The notes beneath the pieces are model-generated. The model saw nothing but the letters and a program-made list of their open reading frames with translations, was not told the origin of the DNA and searched no databases. Both the position numbers and the translations under genes were made by a program. A DNA stretch of 64,000 bases from Janthinobacterium sp. LM6 (GTDB lineage: Bacteria; Pseudomonadota; Gammaproteobacteria; Burkholderiales; Burkholderiaceae_D), in NCBI RefSeq assembly GCF_002002885.1, contig NZ_CP019510.1:5332001-5396000 (forward strand), given 5' to 3'. Position 1 is the stretch's first letter; every line of letters starts with the position of its first letter. This document shows positions 55,327 through 64,000 of the stretch, one piece after another.

Positions 55327-56901
55327 ATGTCATCGGCCGAGACACAAACCGCCACGGGCAAAATGCCGCGGCAAATACCGTACATCATCGCCAACGAAGG
55401 CTGCGAACGCTTCAGCTTCTATGGCATGCGCAACATCCTGACGCCATTCCTCATCAGCACCCTGCTGCTGATGATCCCGATCGACCAGCGCACGGGCGAA
55501 GCCAAGCACGTCTTCCACACCTTCGTCATCGGCGTGTATTTCTTCCCGCTGCTGGGCGGCTGGCTGGCCGACCGCTTCTTTGGCAAGTACAACACCATCT
55601 TCTGGCTCAGCCTCGTGTATTGCGCCGGCCATGCCTGCCTGGCCCTGTTTGAAAACAGCGTCAACGGCTTCTATTTCGGCCTGTTCCTGATCGCCTTCGG
55701 TTCCGGCGGCATCAAGCCCCTTGTCGCCTCGTTTGTCGGCGACCAGTTCGACCAGACCAACAAGCACAAGGCCAAGCTGGTATTCGACCTGTTCTACTGG
55801 ATCATCAACTTCGGCTCCTTCTTCGCGTCGCTGCTGATGCCGATGTTCCTGCGCGACTTCGGTCCGTCGATCGCCTTCGGCATCCCCGGCCTGATGATGC
55901 TGGCCGCCACCATCGTCTTCTGGATGGGCGCCAAGAAATACGTGCACGTGCCACCGGCGCCGCCGAATCCCGATTCGTTCACCCGCGTGGCCCGCACGGC
56001 CCTGCTGGCGCGCGTCGACGGCGGTTCGCGTCCCGGCCTGTACGTGGCCTACGTCGGCGTGATCGGCGCCCTGTATGCGTTCTACAGCATTCCCGAATGG
56101 GGCTTCGTGATTGCCGCGTGTACCGCGCTGGTATTGCTGCTGGCCTTCGGCAGCATCGGCACGGCCATGCAGCTGGAACGCGCACGCGGCATCCACCCGG
56201 ACGAAGCCGTCGAAGGCGTGCGCGCCGTGCTGCGCATCCTCGTCATCTTCGCCCTCGTCACGCCGTTCTTCTCGCTGTTCGACCAGAAGGCCTCGACGTG
56301 GATCGTGCAGGCGAACACCATGGAAAAACCAAGCTGGTTCCTGCCGGCGCAGATGCAGGCGCTGAACCCGATGCTGGTGATGCTCTTGATCCCGTTCAAC
56401 AACCTGGTGCTGTACCCGATGCTGAACCGCTTCGGCCTGGAAGCGACGGCCCTGCGCCGCATGACGGCCGGTATCGGCTTTTCCTCGCTGGCGTGGATCG
56501 TCATCGGTCTGCTGCAGCTGGCCCTCGACAGCGGTAATGCCGTCTCCATCATGTGGCAGATCCTGCCGTACGCCCTGCTGACGTTCGGCGAAGTGCTGGT
56601 CTCGGCGACGGGCCTGGAGTTTGCGTACAGCCAGGCCCCCGTGTCCATGAAGGGCGCCATCATGAGCTTCTGGAACTTGTCGACCACGGTGGGCAACCTG
56701 TGGGTGCTGATCGTCAACCGCAGCGTCATGAACGAAGGCGTGATCGGCAAGATCGCCGAGAGCGGCATCAGCGTGACGGCTTTCCAGATGTTCTTCTTCG
56801 CCGCCTTCGCCGCCGTCGCCATGCTGGCCTTCGGCCTGTATGCGAAGCGCTACAAGATGGTGGACAACTACCGCCAGGCAGTCATCCCGGCGAAAGCGTG
56901 A
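55327..56901 (+). CDS. POT-family proton-dependent oligopeptide transporter
   Basis: A 524-residue symporter that imports di- and tripeptides with protons. The ExxER motif is in NEGCERFSFYGM (about 23-34). GDQFDQTNKHKA is the loop motif after helix 4, and FSLFDQKASTW fits the substrate region of helix 7. About 14 hydrophobic segments are present. GGGGGAG upstream supports the start. A bidirectional terminator follows. Confidence 0.92.
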   Translation: MSSAETQTATGKMPRQIPYIIANEGCERFSFYGMRNILTPFLISTLLLMIPIDQRTGEAKHVFHTFVIGVYFFPLLGGWLADRFFGKYNTIFWLSLVYCAGHACLALFENSVNGFYFGLFLIAFGSGGIKPLVASFVGDQFDQTNKHKAKLVFDLFYWIINFGSFFASLLMPMFLRDFGPSIAFGIPGLMMLAATIVFWMGAKKYVHVPPAPPNPDSFTRVARTALLARVDGGSRPGLYVAYVGVIGALYAFYSIPEWGFVIAACTALVLLLAFGSIGTAMQLERARGIHPDEAVEGVRAVLRILVIFALVTPFFSLFDQKASTWIVQANTMEKPSWFLPAQMQALNPMLVMLLIPFNNLVLYPMLNRFGLEATALRRMTAGIGFSSLAWIVIGLLQLALDSGNAVSIMWQILPYALLTFGEVLVSATGLEFAYSQAPVSMKGAIMSFWNLSTTVGNLWVLIVNRSVMNEGVIGKIAESGISVTAFQMFFFAAFAAVAMLAFGLYAKRYKMVDNYRQAVIPAKA

Positions 56902-56920
56902 TGCCGGTTTGATGTAACGC

Positions 56921-56946
56921 AAAAGGGCGCCCTCGGGCGCCCTTTT

Positions 56947-56948
<2 letters not shown>
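56921..56948. terminator. Bidirectional terminator between POT transporter and pgm
   Basis: An 11-base stem AAAAGGGCGCC/GGCGCCCTTTT (56921-56931, 56936-56946) with a four-base loop and T residues on the plus strand. The A tract gives a short T run on the minus strand for pgm. Confidence 0.85.
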
Positions 56949-58590
<1,642 letters not shown>

Positions 58591-58687
58591 TTAACTTCCC
58601 ATGTTAACGCATGCCAGGCAAGCGGCAAAGCGTTGTACATCTGCCACGGTGCGCCAAGCCGCTTAGCGCCACATCCCGGCATGACAT

Positions 58688-58706
58688 ATAATGAGAATCA
58701 TTCTCA
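58688..58706. promoter_or_regulatory. Fur box at the sigma-factor gene
   Basis: ATAATGAGAATCATTCTCA, close to the 19-bp Fur consensus. It overlaps a TATAAT (58687-58692) and ends two bases before the start codon, so iron-loaded Fur would block the promoter. Confidence 0.9.
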
Positions 58707-58707
58707 A

Positions 58708-59232
58708 ATGCGGCATTCCTGGCTGCGGACTCATACATCGGACGCCGTGGTTGCACGCTATTACCAAGAACTGTTGAACTTTTGCTGGCGCAGCTTGCGC
58801 AACCGCGAGGCCGCTGCCGACCTGGTGCAGGAAAGCTATGCGCGCGTGCTGGGCGAAGCGGCCGTGCGCGAACCGCGCGCGCTGCTGTACCGCACGGCGC
58901 GCAATCTGCTGATCGACCAGCACCGCCGCGCCGCCTTGCGCCAGCACGAGGAGCTCGATGCCCTGCCGGAGGCCGCGCATCCGGCCGCCCCCCGTCATCT
59001 GCAGCCGGAGCAGGCGCTGGAAAGCAGCCAGGACTGGCAAGCCTGCGTGGCCGCCATCGACGCCTTGCCGCCCCGCTGCCGCGACGCCTTCGTGCTGCAC
59101 GTGTTCGAGGAATTGCCGCACGCGCAAATCGCCGCGCGCATGGGCATTTCCGTGAGCATGGTGGAAAAACATATTGCGCGCGGCATGCTCAGTTGCCAGG
59201 CGCAGTTGCATTCTTTGCGGGAAGCCACATAA
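58708..59232 (+). CDS. ECF sigma factor, FecI type
   Basis: A 174-residue extracytoplasmic-function sigma factor of the iron-starvation group. Region 2 includes YYQELLNFCWRSL and ADLVQESYARVL; region 4 includes ALPPRCRDAFVLHVF and ISVSMVEKHIARG. With the start at 58708 and the -10 box at 58687-58692 the leader would be less than 10 bases, so translation may be nearly leaderless; GTG 58747 is an alternative start. Its stop overlaps the fecR-type start (TAATG). It should activate the receptor gene when the siderophore signal arrives. Confidence 0.88.
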   Translation: MRHSWLRTHTSDAVVARYYQELLNFCWRSLRNREAAADLVQESYARVLGEAAVREPRALLYRTARNLLIDQHRRAALRQHEELDALPEAAHPAAPRHLQPEQALESSQDWQACVAAIDALPPRCRDAFVLHVFEELPHAQIAARMGISVSMVEKHIARGMLSCQAQLHSLREAT

Positions 59233-60350
59233 TGGCGCCCATGACCGCCCACCCGCCCCGCCATGATTTCGGCCCCTCTGCCCAGGAGCAGGCGGACTTG
59301 CACGAGTACGCCGACTTTGCCGCCACGCAAGATGGCGTGGCGCTGGCGGCCGCCACCTGGTTCAGCCGGCGCGGCAACCTCGATGCACAGGGCCAGTCGG
59401 AGTTTGCCGCCTGGCTGGCGGCCGATGCGCTGCACGCGCAAGCGTATGCGCAGCTGCAGCAGACCCGCCGCGCAGCGCGCAAGATTCCCGCGCAGGTCGC
59501 CGCGCGCTGGGCGGTGCCCCCGGCGGCGGCGGCGCCATTGCCCCGCCGCCCGTTTCTGCGCTCCCTGCGCTCCCTGCGCGCGCTGCCGTATGCGGCCGCC
59601 GCCATGCTGCTGCTCGGCGTGGGCGTGGGCGGCTACCAGTGGTGGCAGCAGCAAGCCGTGTTCAGCCAGTCGTATGCCACGGCGCGGGGCCAGCGCCTGG
59701 CCGTCGCCCTGCCCGACGGCAGCCTGATGCAGCTCGATACGGCCACGCAACTGCACGTCACCCTGTACCGCCAGCGCCGCGAAGTGCGCCTGGCGCACGG
59801 CGAAGCGCTGTTCCAGGTGCAAAGCAGACAGGGCCAGCCCTTCGACGTGCTCAGCGGCCCCTTGACGGTGACGGTGGTGGGCACGCAGTTTGCCGTACGC
59901 AACACCCTGGCCCAGGACGGCCAGTTGCGCGTGGCCGTGCAGCATGGCCAGGTGCGCGTGGCGGGTAGGCGGCAAGAGCAGGTCGACCTGACGGCCGGCC
60001 AGGGCGTCAGCAGCGATGCCGGCGGCCGCCTGTCGGCCATCGCCAGCCTGGCCCCGGGCAGCGTGGCGTCGTGGCGCGACGGCAGGATCACCTTCGACAA
60101 TGTGCCGCTGGGCGCGGCGCTGGCCGAGTTCGAACGCTATGGCGACACGGGCTTCGTCGTGCGCGATCCCGCCGTCGCCAGGCTGCGCATCGGCGGCAGC
60201 TTCAACCTGACCCAGCTGGACCGTTTCGCCGCCGCCCTGCCGCAGCTCTTGCCCGTACACGTCGTACGCGATGGCGCCGTCAGCGAGATCCGCATGGCGC
60301 CGAAAGCCGCCGCGCAGGCGCCGGCCATGCACCTGCAAAAAAACAAATGA
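59232..60350 (+). CDS. FecR-type transmembrane anti-sigma regulator
   Basis: A 372-residue regulator. The N-terminal cytoplasmic part (about 20-100) has the DUF4880/FecR_N pattern with WFSRRGNLDAQGQSEFAAWL. A single transmembrane helix at about 118-133 is followed by the FecR domain (ARGQRLAVALPDGSLMQLDT) and a C-terminal STN-like domain (ITFDNVPLGAALAEF). It senses the receptor state in the periplasm and releases the sigma factor. An ATG at 59241 is an alternative start. Genes are coupled to the sigma factor by a one-base overlap. Confidence 0.88.
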   Translation: MAPMTAHPPRHDFGPSAQEQADLHEYADFAATQDGVALAAATWFSRRGNLDAQGQSEFAAWLAADALHAQAYAQLQQTRRAARKIPAQVAARWAVPPAAAAPLPRRPFLRSLRSLRALPYAAAAMLLLGVGVGGYQWWQQQAVFSQSYATARGQRLAVALPDGSLMQLDTATQLHVTLYRQRREVRLAHGEALFQVQSRQGQPFDVLSGPLTVTVVGTQFAVRNTLAQDGQLRVAVQHGQVRVAGRRQEQVDLTAGQGVSSDAGGRLSAIASLAPGSVASWRDGRITFDNVPLGAALAEFERYGDTGFVVRDPAVARLRIGGSFNLTQLDRFAAALPQLLPVHVVRDGAVSEIRMAPKAAAQAPAMHLQKNK

Positions 60351-60362
60351 AAATAATTCGCA
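60348..60362. promoter_or_regulatory. Fur-box-like site before the receptor gene
   Basis: TGAAAATAATTCGCA overlaps the stop of the FecR-type gene and matches the 7-1-7 Fur motif at 12 of 15 positions. It suggests a separate iron-controlled promoter for the receptor. Confidence 0.45.
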
Positions 60363-60437
60363 TTCGCAGGTGAGGGTTTTCTCCGCTGCCGCGTCTACCA
60401 AGTTAATCGACAATAAATTAACCTGGAGAAATGCAAC

Positions 60438-62834
60438 ATGTGGTCCCCCCGCCTCAATCTGACACCCGCTCCCCTCGCCCTGGCCGCCATGCTGGCCTTG
60501 GGCAACATCCCCCTGGCACAGGCGCAAACCTTGTCCCCCGTCAAACTGGCCATCGCCGCCCAACCGCTGGGGCAAGCCCTGAATGAGCTGGCGCGGCAAG
60601 CCAATCTGCAACTGCTGTTTGCGCCGGAACTGGTGGCCGGCAAGACGGCGCCCGCCGTCAGCGGCACCCTGAGCGTGGCCGACAGCCTGGAGCGCCTGCT
60701 GGCCGGCAGCGGCCTGGCCGCCAGCATCGACGGCAACAGCGTCATCATCCGCCCCGCGCCCGCCGCCACGGGCAAAGTGGCGACCCTGGCGGAAATCACC
60801 GTCAGCGCGCGCCAGGACGCGACCATCGATACCGAGCTGACGAAGTCGTATGCGGCGCAAGCGGTGAGCATCGGCAAGGGCCGGCAAAGCCTGCGCGACA
60901 TTCCCCAGTCCGTCTCCGTGCTGACGCGCCAGCAGCTGAACGACCAGAATTTGCTGAACCTGGACGACGCCATGCGCGGCGTGACGGGCATCACCGTCGA
61001 AGCGAGCAGCACGGGCGGCAACCACGGCAATTTTTACTCGCGCGGCCATGCGCTCGACGCGGTACAGGTCGATGGCGTGATGACGCCCGCCAGCACGGGC
61101 AACGACCTGTCGGCCGGCTACGGCCTGGCCATCTATGACCGCGTGGAAGTGCTGCGCGGCCCCGCCGGCCTGTTCCAGGGCGCGGGCGACCCGGGCGGCA
61201 CCATCAACCTGGTGCGCAAGCGGGCGCGCGACACCTTCGCCGCCAGCGGTGTGCTCAGCGCGGGTTCCTGGGACCGCTATTATGCGGAAGCGGACGTCAC
61301 TGGCCCCCTGAGCGCGGACGGCAAGGTGCGCGGCCGCCTGGTGGCCGCGTATGAACACCGGCGCTCCTTCGTCGACCACGTGTATGCGGAAAAACCGCTG
61401 CTGTACGGCACCGTCGCCATCGACCTGGCGCCGGGCACCGTGCTGACGGGCGGCGTCACCTGGCAGGAATACAAGGGCCGTCCCGCCTTCGGCCTGCCCG
61501 CCTATGAAGACGGGCGCCTGCTGGACGTACCCCGCTCGACCTACCTGGACCCGGCCTGGAACCACATCACGGAAAAGGTCACGGAATATTTTGCCGAACT
61601 CGATCACAAGCTGGACAACGGCGGCCAGTTCAAGGTGACCGCCCTGTCCCGCGAACAGGACGAACCATCGCGCCATTTCGGCTGGTCCGATTGTTCGGCA
61701 GACCCTGTCACGGGCGACAGCTGCCTGAAAACCTGGAGCTACCGCAGCCACTGGAAGACGCAGGGACTCGATGCTTTCCTGGCCACGCCCTTCCAGGCGT
61801 TCGGCCGCAGCCACGACCTGATCGTGGGCACCGACTACCGCCAGGTGCACAAGAATTTCCGCTACGGCGGCGGCAAGGTCACCCCGATCAACATCTACCA
61901 TCCGGATAACAATATCCCCCAGCCCAGCTACACTTTTACTGACGGTAATGACAACCGCACCAAACAGTTCGGCCTGTACGCGCGCACCCGCCTGCAGGCA
62001 ACGGACCGGCTGGCCGTCAACCTGGGCGGGCGCCTGACGCACTGGGACAACCATGCCGTCAACCGCAATACGTATTTCAACCAGTTCACCGACGTCAGCA
62101 ACACCATCAAGGCCAAGTTCACGCCGTACGCGGGCCTGGTCTATGAGCTCGACAAGCAGGTGTCGGCCTACGGCAGCTACACGCGCATCTTCTCGCCCCA
62201 GACCACCACGGACGCAGCCGGCCAAACCCTGAAGCCGCGCACGGGCCAGCAATTCGAACTGGGCTTGAAGGCGGAACTGTTCGACAAGAACGTCAATGCG
62301 CATGCGGCCCTGTTCCGCATGGAAGACGAGAACCGCGACATGCCCGATCCGGCCAACCCGCTGTTTTCCATCGGCGCCGGCAAGATGCGCAGCCAGGGCC
62401 TGGAAGCCGAGCTGAGCGGCAGCCCCCTGCCGGGCTGGAACATCACGAGCGGCTATTCCTACACCAGCACGCGCACCCTCGAAGGCAGCGATGACCAGAA
62501 AGCGCAACTGTATTCCTTCATCGCGCCTCGCCACAACTTCAACCTGTGGTCCAATTACCGGCTCGCCGGCGCGCTCGACAAGATCAGCGTGGGCGGCGGC
62601 TTGCGCAGCGTCAGCAGCATGTACCGCCTGAACGGGCCCGTGAAATTCGAACAGGGCCCCGTCACCACGGTGGGCTTGCAGGCGGGCTACCGCCTCAGCC
62701 CCACGCTGGAGCTGTCGTTGACGGTGAACAACCTGTTCGACAAAAAATACTACACGCGCGTGTGGGCCGCGTATGGTTCCAACTTCTATGGCGAACCACG
62801 CAATGCCATGCTGACCCTGCGCGGCCAGCTGTAA
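60438..62834 (+). CDS. TonB-dependent siderophore receptor with STN signalling domain
   Basis: A 798-residue outer membrane receptor of the FpvA/FhuE type. A signal peptide covers about residues 1-29. The STN domain at about 33-110 (AQPLGQALNELARQANLQLL) contacts the FecR-type regulator. The plug follows with SLRDIPQSVSVLTRQQL and EVLRGPAGLFQGAGDPGG. The 22-strand barrel ends in the aromatic-type C-terminus with MLTLRGQL. It imports a ferric siderophore with TonB energy; the siderophore is unknown. GGAG about ten bases upstream supports the start. Confidence 0.93.
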   Translation: MWSPRLNLTPAPLALAAMLALGNIPLAQAQTLSPVKLAIAAQPLGQALNELARQANLQLLFAPELVAGKTAPAVSGTLSVADSLERLLAGSGLAASIDGNSVIIRPAPAATGKVATLAEITVSARQDATIDTELTKSYAAQAVSIGKGRQSLRDIPQSVSVLTRQQLNDQNLLNLDDAMRGVTGITVEASSTGGNHGNFYSRGHALDAVQVDGVMTPASTGNDLSAGYGLAIYDRVEVLRGPAGLFQGAGDPGGTINLVRKRARDTFAASGVLSAGSWDRYYAEADVTGPLSADGKVRGRLVAAYEHRRSFVDHVYAEKPLLYGTVAIDLAPGTVLTGGVTWQEYKGRPAFGLPAYEDGRLLDVPRSTYLDPAWNHITEKVTEYFAELDHKLDNGGQFKVTALSREQDEPSRHFGWSDCSADPVTGDSCLKTWSYRSHWKTQGLDAFLATPFQAFGRSHDLIVGTDYRQVHKNFRYGGGKVTPINIYHPDNNIPQPSYTFTDGNDNRTKQFGLYARTRLQATDRLAVNLGGRLTHWDNHAVNRNTYFNQFTDVSNTIKAKFTPYAGLVYELDKQVSAYGSYTRIFSPQTTTDAAGQTLKPRTGQQFELGLKAELFDKNVNAHAALFRMEDENRDMPDPANPLFSIGAGKMRSQGLEAELSGSPLPGWNITSGYSYTSTRTLEGSDDQKAQLYSFIAPRHNFNLWSNYRLAGALDKISVGGGLRSVSSMYRLNGPVKFEQGPVTTVGLQAGYRLSPTLELSLTVNNLFDKKYYTRVWAAYGSNFYGEPRNAMLTLRGQL

Positions 62835-62854
62835 AGCCCGCGCTTGCGCGCTTG

Positions 62855-62884
62855 CACGGCCACCGCGTCACTGCGGTGGCCGTG
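62855..62884 (+). terminator. Hairpin after the receptor gene, likely terminator
   Basis: A perfect 12-bp stem CACGGCCACCGC/GCGGTGGCCGTG (62855-62866, 62873-62884) with a six-base loop, 20 bases after the receptor stop. CTCGTTT follows, so the T tract is weak. Confidence 0.6.
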
Positions 62885-62905
62885 CTCGTTTACAACATCG
62901 CACTC

Positions 62906-62934
62906 TTGCATGTCTCGCAACCTCACACTATAAT
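62906..62934 (+). promoter_or_regulatory. Promoter of the DUF4198 gene
   Basis: TTGCAT (62906-62911) and TATAAT (62929-62934) with a 17-base spacer. A Fur-box-like site directly follows. Confidence 0.75.
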
Positions 62935-62948
62935 AAGAATAGTTCTCA
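62934..62948. promoter_or_regulatory. Fur-box-like site of the DUF4198 gene
   Basis: TAAGAATAGTTCTCA, a 7-1-7 inverted repeat overlapping the -10 box and start site. It implies iron repression of the downstream gene. Confidence 0.7.
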
Positions 62949-63209
62949 TTCACATTTGGATTCCGTTCGGAGTCCGCATCCCGCATTCCCGCCTGCCATC
63001 GACCGGCCAGGACGGCGTGGCTGATGCGCAGCTGGATGACACGCTGCGCCAGCCAGGCATCCCCGCCAAGCAAGCCTTCCCGTATCAATAACGAAAAAGG
63101 TCGTTTCATGGCGCGAGCACGTTCGCTGGCCGGCGCTGTCGCCGCCACTTTCCGGTACGTTGCACCGCTGCGACAACCACGTTTCTCACCACCAACTAAG
63201 GCATACACC
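62949..63209 (+). other. Leader region of the DUF4198 gene
   Basis: About 260 bases between the Fur-controlled promoter and the chosen start. An in-frame ATG at 63109 has AAAAAGG upstream and would add 33 residues. No other gene is supported here. Confidence 0.4.
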
Positions 63210-63956
63210 ATGCACCTCACTTCCATCGCGCGCCTCGGCGCCCTCGCCGCCGCCCTGCTGGGCGCGACCCTCGTTTCCGGCACGGCCAGCGCGCACCAGA
63301 TCTGGCTGCAGCAGGACGGCAAGGCGGCCAGCGTGTACTTCGGCGAATTCGGCGACAACCTGCGCGAAGCCTCGCCCGGACTGCTGGACAAGTTCAGCAT
63401 CAAGAACGCGACATGGGTGTCCGCCAAGGGCGCGCAGCCGTTGCTGGCGAGCAAGACGGCCGGCGCGTTCATCCTGAACGGCAAGGTGGGCGCCGGCGAA
63501 AGCATCATCGTCGAGGAAGACAACTACCCGTCGTGGGAAGAGAAGAAGGATGGCAAGGCCACGCGCACCGTGTGGGTCCCGGCCGCGCGCCTGGTCGCCG
63601 ACGGCAAGGCGCAAGCACAAGCGCTGACCCTGGACCTGGTGCCGACCGGCAAACCAGGCCAGTTCCAGGTCAGCTACCTGGGCAAGCCGCTGGCGCAAGC
63701 CAAGGTCAACGCCGTGGTGCAGTCGGGCTGGGGCAAGGAAGCGTGGAGCGATGCGCAAGGCCTGGTCAGCTTCCCGCTGCCATGGAAAGGCACGTATGTG
63801 CTGGAAGTGCAGCACACGGACAAGACGGCCGGCCAGCGCGGCGCGCAAGCGTATGACAAGGCCATGTTCGTGACCACCCTGAGCCTGGTGCAGCCGCAAG
63901 GCGTGACGCCGCTGCCGGCCGGTCCGGCCCTGCCACCGAGCAAGGATCACGACTGA
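63210..63956 (+). CDS. Periplasmic DUF4198-family protein, iron-regulated
   Basis: A 248-residue exported protein. The signal peptide covers about residues 1-28 (ending TASA), and the mature protein begins HQIWLQQDGKAASVYFGEF, typical of DUF4198 proteins encoded near metal uptake genes. The following beta-rich part has GKPLAQAKVNAV and a Greek-key like segment. It lies behind a Fur-controlled promoter and downstream of the siderophore receptor, so a role in iron uptake in the periplasm is likely. The start at 63210 is chosen because of the signal peptide; 63109 is the alternative. Confidence 0.82.
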   Translation: MHLTSIARLGALAAALLGATLVSGTASAHQIWLQQDGKAASVYFGEFGDNLREASPGLLDKFSIKNATWVSAKGAQPLLASKTAGAFILNGKVGAGESIIVEEDNYPSWEEKKDGKATRTVWVPAARLVADGKAQAQALTLDLVPTGKPGQFQVSYLGKPLAQAKVNAVVQSGWGKEAWSDAQGLVSFPLPWKGTYVLEVQHTDKTAGQRGAQAYDKAMFVTTLSLVQPQGVTPLPAGPALPPSKDHD

Positions 63957-63958
63957 CC

Positions 63959-64000
63959 ATGCCAGCGCCAGCCATCATTAAAATGCCGCGCCTGCGGCTC
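63959..64000 (+). CDS. Possible start of the next gene, cut by the window end
   Basis: ATG at 63959, two bases after the DUF4198 stop, opens a frame of 14 codons to the window end (MPAPAIIKMPRLRL). Tight spacing suggests an operon member. A PepSY-type membrane protein is common at this place in iron loci, but nothing here identifies it. Confidence 0.35.
   Translation, partial: MPAPAIIKMPRLRL

Noticed and set aside
58995..62534. Long minus-strand frame opposite the FecR-type and receptor genes
   Set aside because: Same shadow character; the plus-strand genes have clear domains, ribosome binding sites and operon structure.

Overview
The window looks like a piece of a betaproteobacterial chromosome, most likely family Oxalobacteraceae (Janthinobacterium, Duganella or Massilia type). 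This is inferred from the GC-rich sequence, the gene order zapB-zapA-6S RNA, a pyruvate dehydrogenase operon whose E3 carries its own lipoyl domain, a DUF2486-type gene after holC, and a perfect 27-29 bp GGGGTCAGACCC/GGGTCTGACCCC palindrome present twice. There is no phage, integrase, insertion sequence or CRISPR array. It reads as core chromosome with a few accessory genes.

Layout. 1-5.9 kb: the end of rpmB, rpmG, a membrane fatty acid desaturase, an MscS channel, an RsmB-type rRNA methyltransferase with purN, and an orphan barstar. 6-10.8 kb: a glycine-zipper envelope protein, a spermidine-synthase-like protein, a stand-alone GspE/PilB-type ATPase, tRNA-Lys and small unknown proteins. 10.8-19.1 kb: an LprI-like protein, an S9 peptidase, an MFS carrier, a BON protein with cysteine repeats and two zinc peptidases. 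19.2-26 kb: an SDR-like protein with a divergent LysR gene, then an EmrA-EmrB-OprM type tripartite efflux operon with a divergent TetR gene. 26-27.2 kb: a degenerate phosphoesterase-like protein. 27.6-33.9 kb: the pyruvate dehydrogenase operon aceE-aceF-lpd.

34.5-39.7 kb: folD, prlC, holC, a small unknown gene and livK. 39.7-45.2 kb: two LysR genes, each divergent from a metabolic gene (an NAD-dependent epimerase-like protein and ilvD), with a cytochrome c between. 45.3-50 kb: lgt, a diguanylate cyclase, an EVE protein, 6S RNA, zapA, a ZapB-like gene and a secreted duplicated-domain protein. 50.3-52.7 kb: groES-groEL behind a CIRCE operator. 52.7-58.6 kb: a lipoprotein lipase, a membrane-anchored unknown, a GNAT acetyltransferase, a POT peptide transporter and phosphoglucomutase. 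58.7-64 kb: an iron-starvation locus of FecI-type sigma factor, FecR-type anti-sigma factor, TonB-dependent siderophore receptor and a DUF4198 protein, with three Fur-box-like sites.

The strongest unusual signals are: (i) two identically built inverted repeats, exactly 50 bp apart, that bracket the efflux promoter; (ii) a calcineurin-phosphoesterase-like protein that has lost most metal ligands but keeps a C-terminus resembling STAND-type conflict proteins; (iii) a palindrome just upstream of a near-consensus promoter for the pyruvate dehydrogenase operon; (iv) two dispersed repeat families; and (v) a triple CX10C repeat and a duplicated cysteine domain in two secreted proteins. No complete undescribed multi-gene system was identified.
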